Assembly: GCA_964516815.1 (NCBI GenBank)
Contig: CAZEXK010000013.1
Location: forward strand, 1 to 38,956
Reading direction: 5' to 3'
DNA length: 38,956 bases
Source of the DNA: CAIJNA01 sp964516815
Lineage (GTDB): Bacteria; Campylobacterota; Campylobacteria; Campylobacterales; Arcobacteraceae
A program made the translations under genes and the position numbers. Positions within the stretch are counted from its first letter, which is position 1, and the number at the start of each line of letters is the position of its first letter. Shown here in pieces: positions 15,529 through 23,100 of this stretch. The notes under the pieces were generated by a model. That model made no database searches. It had not been told where the DNA came from and saw nothing but the letters and a program-made list of their open reading frames with translations.

Positions 15529-16425
15529 AGTATATACTAAGTTTATTATTAATTTCTATTTGTTCTTATGCTAATATATTTGATGATATACAAATATATA
15601 AAGCAAATCAAGCAAATAAGAATAAAAATTATGATGATGTTGTTAAAGAATATAAAAAAATGACGAATAAAAATGATGATATTTACTATAATATGGCAAA
15701 TGCATTATATAAAAACAACAAATATGAACAAGCATTAAAATATTATAATAAAATATCAAAAAAAGAATTGCAATTTAAAAAACTTCATAATATAGCAAAT
15801 TCATATGCAAAATTAAATAAAATAGATGAAGCTATAAGTAAATATGAAGAAGCACTAAAGATAAAAAAAGATAAAGACAGTAAGTTTAACCTTGATTTGT
15901 TAAAAAAGAAACAAAAAGAAGATAAGAAAAAAGATCAAGAAAAAAAAGACAATAAAGAAAATCAGCAAAAAAATCAAAATAAAGATAAAAATAAATCAGA
16001 TCAAGAAANNNNNNNNNNNNNNNNNNNNNNNNNNNNNNNNNNNNNNNNNNNNNNNNNNNNNNNNNNNNNNNNNNNNNNNNNNNNNNNNNNNNNNNNNNNN
16101 NNNNNNNNAAAATAAAGATAAAAATAAATCAGATCAAGAAAGTAAAGATAAAAATAAAAAACCAAATGAAAATAAACAAAAAGAAGTAAAAGAAAAAAAG
16201 GATAATGTTTCCAATAATCAAGAAGAAACAAAAAAAGAAGTACAAAAAAAACAAATGCAAACACAAGATAATAATAATACAAAAGAACAAAATATAAAAA
16301 ATACTGATTTATCACATTTAGAAGAAAAAAGATGGACAAAAATGTTAAATAATAGAGAATTAAATACTTTGATGATTCCACTAAAAAATAAAGGAAAGAA
16401 AAATGAAAATATTAAACCTTGGTAG
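15525..16425 (+). CDS. batC: TPR protein, BatC-like, interrupted by an assembly gap
   Basis: A signal peptide (MKYILSLLLISICSYA) and TPR repeats (DDIYYNMANALYKNNKYEQ, KLHNIANSYAKLNKIDEA) are followed by a very long Lys/Asp/Gln/Asn-rich linker. The linker holds at least two exact copies of a 30-base unit (15978-16007 and 16111-16140, encoding NKDKNKSDQE) on either side of 100 Ns. After the gap the frame runs on to TAG 16423-16425, ending with the conserved BatC-type tail RWTKMLNNRELNTLMIPL. The N run shifts the frame by one, so its length is not real. The gene is probably intact in the organism. It overlaps batD by 23 bases. BatC is expected in the periplasm. Confidence 0.8.
15978..16140 (+). 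repeat. 30-bp coding tandem repeat in batC around the gap
   Basis: An identical 30-base unit lies at 15978-16007 and 16111-16140, with a partial third copy (agtaaagataaaaataaa) right after. It encodes NKDKNKSDQE. The assembly gap sits between the copies, so the array has probably been collapsed and its copy number is unknown. A multiple of three keeps the frame whatever the copy number, which allows length variation. Confidence 0.8.
16009..16108. other. assembly gap (100 Ns) inside batC
   Basis: A run of exactly 100 N with the same 30-base repeat unit on both flanks. The assembler very likely broke on the repeat. Frame arithmetic (586 bases from the start codon to the second copy, not a multiple of three) shows the length is nominal. 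Confidence 0.98.
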
Positions 16426-17863
16426 AATTATATTTTTTAGTATTTTACCTATATTTATATATGCACAAGTGAGTGTTAGCTTAGATAAGATTGCCGTACT
16501 TGAAGGTGAAAGTGTTGTAATGTCTATAACTGCTAGTGGATCGGATATTAAACTACCTAAATTAAAAACAATTGAAGGAAATAAAATATTAGCTACATCA
16601 ACTTCAAGCTCTATTAATATTATAAATGGAAAGATGACTAGAAGTAAGACTGTTAATTACCAGTTTGTTCCTGAATATACATTTAATATACCAATATATT
16701 CAGTTATTATTGATGGTTTTGAGCATAGAACAGAAGAAATAAAACTAAAAGTTATACGCCCAATGTCATCTAAAAATGGAGATGATTTTCAGCTAAAAAT
16801 AAAATTTGCAAAAGAAAAATTATATGTTGGTGAAGATGTTATAGTTAGCATGATTTTTAAATATAAAGTTGGATTGCAGGTTCTTAATTTAAATTTAGAT
16901 GAATTTATTGTAAAACATTTTGTAATGAAACCTTTAAAACAAAAAGATACTTATGAAAAAGATGGATTTATAATTATAGAACAAGATTTTGTTTTATTCC
17001 CTCAATTAGCTGGTAATTATGTAATTGATAAACAAGTAATATCAGTAAAAACAAGAGAAGCTAAAACAAATCAATTATATTGGAAAAAAGTATTTTCTAA
17101 TGAATCTAAAATTGAGGTTTTATCATTGCCAAATAATATAAATATTCAAGGTGACTTTAAAATAACAGCAAAAATAGATAAAGCTCAAACAAAAATGAAT
17201 GAAGCTATTAATCTTACTCTTGAGATAAATGGAGCTGGAAATATTGATGATATTGATGAATTTAAATTAGACATGCCAGATGTTGTTTCATATAGTTCAA
17301 AACCAATAATAAGTGCAAAAATTATAAACAAAAGATATTCAGGAAAATTTAAACAAAAATTCTCACTTATAGCAGATAAAGACTTTATAATTGAACCTAT
17401 TGAGTTTTCATATTTTGATATCAAGTCAAAAATGATCAAAACTATAAAAACAAAAGCAATAAAAGTAAAAGTAAAAGGAGAGAAAAAGCAAGCACCTTTA
17501 ATTCAAACAACAAATATTAATGAAAACACAAAAATATCACAATCTAATAAAAATGATTTTACAAACAATGAAAATGAAAATTTAAAATATATTTTTTTAA
17601 TTTTAGGTTTTTTTGTAGGAATTATTATAACTTTGATTGTAAAAAGAAAAAGAACGACTAAAGAAGAAGAAAAAACATTAGAAAACAAAATCAAAAAATC
17701 AAAAAATAATGACGAATTATATAAAATTCTTTTACCTTATAGTTTTAATGAAAAAGTAGTAGGTGTTTTAACAAAATTAGAAGAAAATATTTATGCTAAA
17801 AAACAAATTAAAATTAATAAGAAAGAATTAATTACAACACTTGAAGACGAAAATCTAAAATAA
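16403..17863 (+). CDS. batD: BatD-like protein (oxygen tolerance family)
   Basis: 486 residues. Signal peptide (IIFFSILPIFIYA), then several beta-sandwich domains typical of BatD: VSVSLDKIAVLEGESVVMSI, LKIKFAKEKLYVGEDVIVSM, GDFKITAKIDKAQTKMNEAI and a NIDDIDEFKLDMP segment. A membrane helix follows at about 395-412 (YIFLILGFFVGIIITLIV) with a basic cytoplasmic C-terminal region. It closes the MoxR-Bat operon. The start has an AAGGAAAG site inside the batC coding end. It converges with the HAD gene, with eight bases between the stops. Confidence 0.82.
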   Translation: MKILNLGRIIFFSILPIFIYAQVSVSLDKIAVLEGESVVMSITASGSDIKLPKLKTIEGNKILATSTSSSINIINGKMTRSKTVNYQFVPEYTFNIPIYSVIIDGFEHRTEEIKLKVIRPMSSKNGDDFQLKIKFAKEKLYVGEDVIVSMIFKYKVGLQVLNLNLDEFIVKHFVMKPLKQKDTYEKDGFIIIEQDFVLFPQLAGNYVIDKQVISVKTREAKTNQLYWKKVFSNESKIEVLSLPNNINIQGDFKITAKIDKAQTKMNEAINLTLEINGAGNIDDIDEFKLDMPDVVSYSSKPIISAKIINKRYSGKFKQKFSLIADKDFIIEPIEFSYFDIKSKMIKTIKTKAIKVKVKGEKKQAPLIQTTNINENTKISQSNKNDFTNNENENLKYIFLILGFFVGIIITLIVKRKRTTKEEEKTLENKIKKSKNNDELYKILLPYSFNEKVVGVLTKLEENIYAKKQIKINKKELITTLEDENLK

Positions 17864-17871
17864 ATCTAAAA

Positions 17872-18534
17872 TTATTTATTATTTATTATGTCTATTTGTA
17901 TATTTTGAACTGCTTGTAGAGTTGTGTCATAAATCATATTTGAGTATTTTGACATATTTTTCAAGCTACCATACCCACATAAAACTCCAACAGAGTTTAC
18001 TCCAGCATCATTAGCTGCAATTAAATCAAGTTTTGTATCTCCCACCATGTAAATATTATAATTCTTATTATTGATATTCATTAATTGCATCGCTTTTAAT
18101 ATAGGCTCAGGATGTGGTTTTGGATGTATTACTTCTTGTCTACCTATGATAACTTCAAAATATTTTAATATATCCATATTTTTTAAAATAGGTGTTGTAT
18201 ATTGTGTTGTTTTTGTAGTTACTATACCTAGCCTTGCAAATGTACTTGCAAGCTTTAAACATTGTATAGCATCATTTAATAAGTAAGTTTGTTTTAATGA
18301 TATTTGTTGATATCTATTTTTATAAGAATCAACAAATTTTTGTATATTTTTATTTGGAACACCTAGTTTTGCATACATAATATCCAAAGGATAACCTATT
18401 AGTTGTTTAATATCTTCATCATTACCTTTAAAATCGAAGCTTAATTGATTAAATGAAAAATTAAAAGTATTGATAATTGCATCAGTGCTATCTATAAGAG
18501 TTCCATCTAAATCAAATAATATTATATTTTTCAT
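17872..18534 (-). CDS. HAD-superfamily phosphatase (phosphoglycolate phosphatase-like)
   Basis: 220 residues. Motif I DLDGTLIDS (nucleophile D8, D10), motif II in LGIVTTKTT (Thr), motif III Lys in HPKPHPEP, and motif IV GDTKLDLIAAND, with a four-helix cap between motif I and II. The arrangement is that of the Gph/PpaX subgroup, which hydrolyses phosphoglycolate or pyrophosphate. The precise substrate cannot be told from sequence. It begins two bases downstream of a short ORF (18537-18626) that may be its leader partner. Confidence 0.85.
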   Translation of the reverse strand: MKNIILFDLDGTLIDSTDAIINTFNFSFNQLSFDFKGNDEDIKQLIGYPLDIMYAKLGVPNKNIQKFVDSYKNRYQQISLKQTYLLNDAIQCLKLASTFARLGIVTTKTTQYTTPILKNMDILKYFEVIIGRQEVIHPKPHPEPILKAMQLMNINNKNYNIYMVGDTKLDLIAANDAGVNSVGVLCGYGSLKNMSKYSNMIYDTTLQAVQNIQIDIINNK

Positions 18535-18536
18535 AT

Positions 18537-18626
18537 TTATAAAACTTTTTTAAATAATATATCTACAAGTATTGATGTACCTGCACCTGCTAAAAATATA
18601 TTATCCCAATGTTCTTGTTTGTTCAT
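18537..18626 (-). CDS. 29-residue small ORF before the HAD gene
   Basis: ATG 18626 lies behind AAAAAGAGAAACT, and TAA 18539-18537 ends the ORF two bases before the HAD start codon. The product contains MNKQEHWDNIFLAGAGTSIL and then VDILFKKVL: an amphipathic or short membrane stretch with a basic end. The close spacing suggests translational coupling. I recognise no family, and the short length leaves this tentative. Confidence 0.4.
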   Translation of the reverse strand: MNKQEHWDNIFLAGAGTSILVDILFKKVL

Positions 18627-18699
18627 AGTTTCTCTTTTTGTAATATATTTATACTATATTCAATTTATTCTTTTAATTTTCTTTTATTTTGTACATAAA

Positions 18700-18729
18700 A
18701 AAAGGGTTTAGCCAAAACTAAACCCTTTT
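18700..18729 (-). terminator. Rho-independent terminator of rpmI-rplT
   Basis: On the minus strand a perfect 12-bp stem AAAAGGGTTTAG / CTAAACCCTTTT encloses a six-base loop, followed by a further run of T. It lies 17 bases downstream of the rplT stop codon, as expected for an intrinsic terminator of the ribosomal-protein operon. Confidence 0.85.
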
Positions 18730-18746
18730 AGTACAAAAAAATAAAA

Positions 18747-19094
18747 TTATTTTTTTGTACTATCAACCAAGCTTGTAAATGATGAAGCATCATTCATAGC
18801 CATATCAGCTAATATTTTTCTATCTAGTTGTATGTCAGCCACTTTAAGTGCATTCATAAATCTAGAATATGTAGTTCCATTTAATCTACAAGCTGCATTA
18901 ATTCTTACTATCCAAAGTTTTCTAAATTCTCTTTTCTTTTGTCTTCTATCTCTATATGCATATTGTAATGCATGAGCTACTGCTTCAGCAGCTTTTCTAA
19001 AGTGTTTTCTTCTTCCACTATAAAAACCTTTTGCTAATTTTAAGATTTTTTTGTGTCTTTTTCTTCTTGTTGTACCAGTTTTTACTCTTGGCAT
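18747..19094 (-). CDS. rplT: 50S ribosomal protein L20
   Basis: 115 residues with the highly conserved L20 sequence: MPRVKTGTTRRKRHKKILK, AKGFYSGRRKHFRKA, QYAYRDRRQKKREFRKLWI and ADMAMND near the end. It binds 23S rRNA early in 50S assembly. It is downstream of rpmI, but separated by an unusually long 104-base spacer with three short inverted repeats, and it ends at the terminator at 18700-18729. Confidence 0.98.
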   Translation of the reverse strand: MPRVKTGTTRRKRHKKILKLAKGFYSGRRKHFRKAAEAVAHALQYAYRDRRQKKREFRKLWIVRINAACRLNGTTYSRFMNALKVADIQLDRKILADMAMNDASSFTSLVDSTKK

Positions 19095-19119
19095 ATTATT
19101 TCCTTTCTTTACCGTAATA

Positions 19120-19176
19120 CTAAATTGTATTTAGGTGTCGATATAATCGATCTTGTCCGAATCAAATCGGAGGGAC
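19120..19176 (-). promoter_or_regulatory. cluster of three stem-loops between rpmI and rplT
   Basis: Three inverted repeats in 57 bases: CTAAAT-tgt-ATTTAG (19120-19134), TCGAT-ata-ATCGA (19138-19150 with a three-base loop) and TCCGA-atcaaa-TCGGA (19156-19171, extendable by GTCC/GGAC). In other bacteria L20 represses its own operon by binding a structured mRNA element, so an autoregulatory or processing element is a reasonable inference. The GC-richer repeats stand out from their surroundings. No homology to a known leader was recognised. Confidence 0.4.
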
Positions 19177-19198
19177 TAAAACGTATAAATACTAAAGC

Positions 19199-19396
19199 TT
19201 ATGCTTTATTTAACATTCTTTTAACTCTTGTGGTATCAACACTAGCAACAGTTTGTGGACCTCTTAAAGCTACTTTTCTTTTTTGTGATTTTTTAGTAAG
19301 AATATGGCTTCTAAAAGCACTTCCTCTTTTAATCTGACCATTTTTCTTTACTTTAAATCTCTTTAAAGCTCCACTATTAGACTTCATCTTTGGCAT
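19199..19396 (-). CDS. rpmI: 50S ribosomal protein L35
   Basis: 65 residues, with the L35 signature MPKMKSNSGALKRFKVKKNG, then RGSAFRSHILTKKSQKRKV and RVKRMLNKA. A strong ribosome binding site (AAAGGAGA) precedes the start. In most bacteria infC lies upstream; here the next gene upstream is divergent, so rpmI-rplT is a two-gene unit without infC. Confidence 0.98.
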   Translation of the reverse strand: MPKMKSNSGALKRFKVKKNGQIKRGSAFRSHILTKKSQKRKVALRGPQTVASVDTTRVKRMLNKA

Positions 19397-19567
19397 AGTA
19401 TAGAATCTCCTTTCTTAGATTTGTAAAATATTTTACAATATGGATGCGAATAATACTTAAAATTTGCTTTGAAAGTGATTAAACTATATTTAGTACTTAT
19501 AAATAAACTATACTCTCAATAATTATCTTGTATTTAAAATGTAATCAAATTGTAAGTAAATTATAGT

Positions 19568-19573
19568 TATACT
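19568..19573 (+). promoter_or_regulatory. putative -10 box for the subtilase pair
   Basis: TATACT 29 bases before the start of the propeptide gene, in the 206-base divergent spacer with rpmI, which also contains the palindrome GTAAAATATTTTAC near 19422. An AAGGAAAA ribosome binding site follows. Moderate match only. Confidence 0.4.
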
Positions 19574-19602
19574 ACATACCCTAAAAATAAGGAAAAACTA
19601 AT

Positions 19603-19989
19603 ATGAGATTTTTTATAGTGATTTTTATAGTGTTAATACAACAGACATATGCAAATGATAATTATTACTACGATGAAAATAAAAAAATAACTTTAGTACC
19701 TCTTATATCAATGAAAAGAAGCATTAGTAATGTAGATTATTATAAAGACAACAATGGAATAGTATTAGGTGTGATGGATACATTATTAGTAAAAACTATT
19801 GGTAATTATGATATAAGTAATGTTTTAAATGAACATAATTTAGAACTTGTAAAAGAATTAAGTGATGGCTTATATGTATTAAAAACATCAAATAAAAACT
19901 TAACTATTTATATGTCAAATACATTACAAAAGAATCTTAATATAAAATATGCTCATCCAAACTTCATAAAAAAAAGATTGAATAGATAA
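19603..19989 (+). CDS. stand-alone secreted subtilase propeptide-like protein
   Basis: 128 residues. Signal peptide (MRFFIVIFIVLIQQTYA) and a mature part of about 110 residues that resembles the inhibitor/chaperone propeptide of S8 proteases (fervidolysin-type prodomain): VLGVMDTLLVKTIGNYD, a helix DISNVLNEHNLELVK, DGLYVLKT, and at the very end NIKYAHPNFIKK, matching the V/I-x-Y-A-x-P-N-x ending found just before subtilase catalytic domains. The next gene, two bases on, encodes a subtilase that lacks such a domain. I infer that it folds or inhibits that protease in trans. An alternative is an independent inhibitor. Assignment is by pattern resemblance. Confidence 0.65.
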   Translation: MRFFIVIFIVLIQQTYANDNYYYDENKKITLVPLISMKRSISNVDYYKDNNGIVLGVMDTLLVKTIGNYDISNVLNEHNLELVKELSDGLYVLKTSNKNLTIYMSNTLQKNLNIKYAHPNFIKKRLNR

Positions 19990-19991
19990 GC

Positions 19992-21326
19992 ATGAAATAT
20001 ATTTTAAATTTTATTATATTATTAAGTATTTCATTAATTATTAGTGCTTGTGGTGGAACTAATGAAAGTAGTAGTGAAGATATAACTACGGTTTATAAAA
20101 AAAATACTACATTTAGATTTTCATCGCAAGATACAGTTGGATTGATGAAAACTCAAAATAAAGTTTTAACTTTAAGAGCAATATATGGTAATGATGTTAA
20201 TTTTAGCATAAGAGATGACAATGGAACATTTAAAGTAGATTCTAAAAGTGGTTTGGTTGAATTTATAAGTGAAGAAAATAAAGTAAATGGAGAAACTTAT
20301 ACTTTTAAAGCCATTGCAAACAGCGAGGGAAAAGAAATATCGCAAAATATTAGTGTAAATATTTTAGAAATTCAAAGTATCCCTAATGATATATATTATG
20401 AAGAACAATGGTATTTAGAAAAGAATTTAGATTTGCTTAATAGTATTGATGATGATGCTCATATTCATATTAATGATTTATCAAAAATATATACAGGTAA
20501 AGGAGTTAAGATAGCTGTTATTGATAATGGACTAGATACAAGCCATGAAGATTTACAAAAAGCTGTTATAAAAACTTTTGATATTACTTCTAGAACTGAT
20601 GATGTATCCCATAATTATGGTGAATATCATGGTACAGCAGTTACTGGAATAATTGCTGCTAAAAAAAATGATATTGGTATAAAAGGTGTCGCAAATAATG
20701 CAGATATAATTTTTTTAAAATATAAAGATACAATGAGCGATAGTGAAACAATTGAGCTTTTTAATAAAGCCAAAAACTTTGGTGCAAGTATTATAAATTG
20801 TAGCTGGGGTACTGGTAATGTGAGTCCTGCAGTTCGAAATACTATTATAGATTTATCCACAAATGCAAGAGGTGGAAAAGGAATTTCTATCGTTTTTGCA
20901 AGTGGTAATGGAGATGGAAATGGTACTGGAAAAGATATGGGAAATGATGAAGCTAATATAGCTGAGGTTATATCTGTGGGTTCTTCAAATGAAGAAAATA
21001 AAAGATCAACATATAGTGATTATGGTGTTAATCTTGATATATTAGCACCAGGTGGTAAATTAAATGGAATAGGCTTAGTAACATTAGACAATAATAATAA
21101 ATATACTTATATGACAGGAACATCAGCAGCTGCACCAATTGTTAGTGGTGTAATAGCCTTAATGCTTGAAAAAAATCCAACTTTAAGTAGAATCGAAATA
21201 GAAAATGTTTTAAAAAATAATACAGAAAAGATAGCTAATAGCAATGAACATGGTAGAAATAATAAATATGGATACGGAAAAATAAATCTTGGTAAAATTA
21301 TTGACTACTTAGATGAAATACAATAA
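19992..21326 (+). CDS. subtilisin-like (S8) serine protease lipoprotein
   Basis: 444 residues. Lipoprotein signal with lipobox IISAC (Cys about 20; the residues after it are GG). A cadherin-like beta domain covers about 55-126 (VNFSIRDDNGTFKVDSKSG). The protease domain then begins with the typical PNDIYYEEQWYL. Catalytic triad D178 (VIDNGLD), H213 (HGTAV), S378 (GTSAAAP), and oxyanion N306 (ASGN) are all intact, so it should be active. The family's usual propeptide is absent, but a propeptide-like protein is encoded two bases upstream. The enzyme is expected to be tethered at the outer membrane or periplasm. It converges on bioC with three bases between. Confidence 0.9.
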   Translation: MKYILNFIILLSISLIISACGGTNESSSEDITTVYKKNTTFRFSSQDTVGLMKTQNKVLTLRAIYGNDVNFSIRDDNGTFKVDSKSGLVEFISEENKVNGETYTFKAIANSEGKEISQNISVNILEIQSIPNDIYYEEQWYLEKNLDLLNSIDDDAHIHINDLSKIYTGKGVKIAVIDNGLDTSHEDLQKAVIKTFDITSRTDDVSHNYGEYHGTAVTGIIAAKKNDIGIKGVANNADIIFLKYKDTMSDSETIELFNKAKNFGASIINCSWGTGNVSPAVRNTIIDLSTNARGGKGISIVFASGNGDGNGTGKDMGNDEANIAEVISVGSSNEENKRSTYSDYGVNLDILAPGGKLNGIGLVTLDNNNKYTYMTGTSAAAPIVSGVIALMLEKNPTLSRIEIENVLKNNTEKIANSNEHGRNNKYGYGKINLGKIIDYLDEIQ

Positions 21327-21329
21327 AAA

Positions 21330-22016
21330 TTATTTAAACTTACTTTTTATAAAAACTACCTCAAATTCCAAATAATTTAAATCATATTTCATATAAAGGT
21401 TTTTAGCTTGCTTGAAACTTAAACTTCCATCACCTTGTACACCTGAATTTTTTATATACTGGTACATCTCTTTTTTATTTTGAAATTCCAAATTATAATT
21501 AAATATTTCAAATTCAAAATCATATATGCTAAATGCCTTTTTAATATCTTCAATACATAATATTTTTGCTTCTTGTTTTGTTATTTCGTAGATACTTTTA
21601 AAAGTATTACTAGTAAACAAAACACAATGAAAATTATTTGTTATTTTTGAAATGACATTTAGTAATTTATTTATATTACTAGACCATTGAAGTGCAGCTG
21701 ATGAAAGAACTAAATCAAACTTTTTATTGTTAATGTAATCAAAAAACTCATAGCTATCAAAATCATAACACTTTACTTCAATATTATCACCCTTAGGATG
21801 TAAATTACACATAGTAGATGAAAAATCAACAGCAGTATAATTATCAATTTCCCAGTTAATTTGTCTATATATTTGTCCTGAACCACAACCCAATTCTAAT
21901 ATATTTTTTGCTTTAAAATTAACTTCTCTTACTAATGCTTTACTTACAATTCTTTGAATTATATTATTATTATCATATAGTTTTGCATATTTTGTAAAGT
22001 GATTTTGTGCTGTCAT
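21330..22016 (-). CDS. bioC: malonyl-ACP O-methyltransferase
   Basis: 228 residues, SAM-dependent methyltransferase. FTKYAKLYDNNNIIQRIVSKAL at the N-terminus (split here as FTKYAKLYD and IIQRIVSK), motif I LELGCGSGQ, motif II AVDFSSTM, and FDLVLSSAALQW are all typical of BioC, as is the C-terminal YIKNSGVQG. BioC methylates malonyl-ACP to start pimelate synthesis for biotin. No other biotin gene is in the window. The gene is divergent from secG across a 72-base spacer. Confidence 0.8.
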   Translation of the reverse strand: MTAQNHFTKYAKLYDNNNIIQRIVSKALVREVNFKAKNILELGCGSGQIYRQINWEIDNYTAVDFSSTMCNLHPKGDNIEVKCYDFDSYEFFDYINNKKFDLVLSSAALQWSSNINKLLNVISKITNNFHCVLFTSNTFKSIYEITKQEAKILCIEDIKKAFSIYDFEFEIFNYNLEFQNKKEMYQYIKNSGVQGDGSLSFKQAKNLYMKYDLNYLEFEVVFIKSKFK

Positions 22017-22088
22017 AAAATCATTTTATCTATTTGTTAGTAAAGATTTGATAAAATTCGCTTAATTTAAGATATATAGGATATTAAT

Positions 22089-22469
22089 ATGGCATCATCT
22101 TTACTGATTGTTCAATTTATACTTGCAGTTATAATCACAATTGCTGTTTTACTACAAAAAAGTTCTGGAATGGGACTTGGCGGTTATAGTGGAAGCAATG
22201 AATCTATGTTTGGAGCAAAAGGTCCAAGTGGGTTTTTAGTTAAATTTACATTTATAATAGGACTTGTTTTTGTTGTTAATACTATAGCTTTAGGTTATTT
22301 ATACAATGAACAAACACAAAATAGTGTTGTAGATAAACTAAATAATGGTACAGTTGTACCTAATTTACCAAAAAGCGTACCAGCACCACTAGCCCCAGTG
22401 AGTGATGCACCAGCAGCTCCAAAAATAACACCTTCTGCACCAGTAGTGCCAAGCGCACCAAGTAATTAA
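22089..22469 (+). CDS. secG: preprotein translocase subunit SecG
   Basis: 126 residues. Two membrane helices (SLLIVQFILAVIITIAVLL and FLVKFTFIIGLVFVVNTIAL) flank the conserved loop SSGMGLGGYSGSNESMFG. A Pro/Ala-rich C-terminal tail (about residues 95-126) is a feature of Campylobacterota SecG. It supports SecYEG export. The order secG-frr-pyrE-RDD is conserved in Campylobacter. Confidence 0.95.
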   Translation: MASSLLIVQFILAVIITIAVLLQKSSGMGLGGYSGSNESMFGAKGPSGFLVKFTFIIGLVFVVNTIALGYLYNEQTQNSVVDKLNNGTVVPNLPKSVPAPLAPVSDAPAAPKITPSAPVVPSAPSN

Positions 22470-22474
22470 AAGCA

Positions 22475-22492
22475 ATAAAATATTTATTTTAT
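22475..22492 (+). terminator. weak AT-only hairpin after secG
   Basis: ATAAAATA-tt-TATTTTAT, a perfect 8-bp stem six bases after the secG stop, followed by CTTTT. It could attenuate transcription between secG and frr. With no G:C pairs it is a poor terminator. Confidence 0.25.
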
Positions 22493-22541
22493 CTTTTATG
22501 TTAATATAAAGTACAATACAATGATAATAAAAGGAAAATAA

Positions 22542-23099
22542 ATGTTAAATGAAATCAACAATGATACAAAAGAAAATATGGATAAGTCTTTAGAGGCTTT
22601 AAAACATAATTACCAAAGTTTAAGAACAGGAAAAGTACAAACGTCTATTTTGGATAATATTACTATTGATTATTATGGAACACAAACAGCGTTATCACAA
22701 GTTGCAAATATTATAGCTGCTGATGCTACTACTATTAATATTTCTCCATGGGAAAAACATCTTGTTGGTAATATAGAAACAGCAATTTTTGCTGCTAATA
22801 TTGGTGTAAGTCCAAATAACAATGGAGAATCAGTACAATTATTTTTTCCACCTATGACAGTTGAACAAAGACAAGTATCTGCTAAAGGTGCTAAAACTAT
22901 GACAGATGATGCAAAAGTTGCTATTAGAAATATCAGAAAAAGTGCAAATGATAAAATTAAAAAACTTGAAAAAGACAAAGAAATAACAGCAGATGAAAGT
23001 AAAGCTTCTCAAAATGATATCCAAAAAATAACGGATGATTATGTATTAAAAGCTGATGCGATATTCAAAAATAAAGAAGCTGAAATATTAAAGGTTTAA
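22542..23099 (+). CDS. frr: ribosome recycling factor
   Basis: 185 residues, the normal length. Landmarks: MDKSLEALKHNYQSLRTGK, ILDNITIDYYGT, PLSQ-type ALSQVANI, and the C-terminal VAIRNIRKSANDKIKKL with DYVLKADAIFKNKEAEIL. With EF-G it splits post-termination ribosomes. Ribosome binding site AAAGGAAAA. pyrE starts one base after its stop codon. Confidence 0.97.
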   Translation: MLNEINNDTKENMDKSLEALKHNYQSLRTGKVQTSILDNITIDYYGTQTALSQVANIIAADATTINISPWEKHLVGNIETAIFAANIGVSPNNNGESVQLFFPPMTVEQRQVSAKGAKTMTDDAKVAIRNIRKSANDKIKKLEKDKEITADESKASQNDIQKITDDYVLKADAIFKNKEAEILKV

Positions 23100-23100
23100 T

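Noticed and set aside
16001..16381. Minus-strand open frame across the batC gap
   Set aside because: It is the antisense of the Lys/Gln-rich batC linker and crosses Ns; its Phe/Tyr/Leu-only composition is an artefact of A-rich coding DNA.
19053..19337. Plus-strand open frame over rplT/rpmI
   Set aside because: It lies antisense to two certain ribosomal-protein genes and has no recognisable features.
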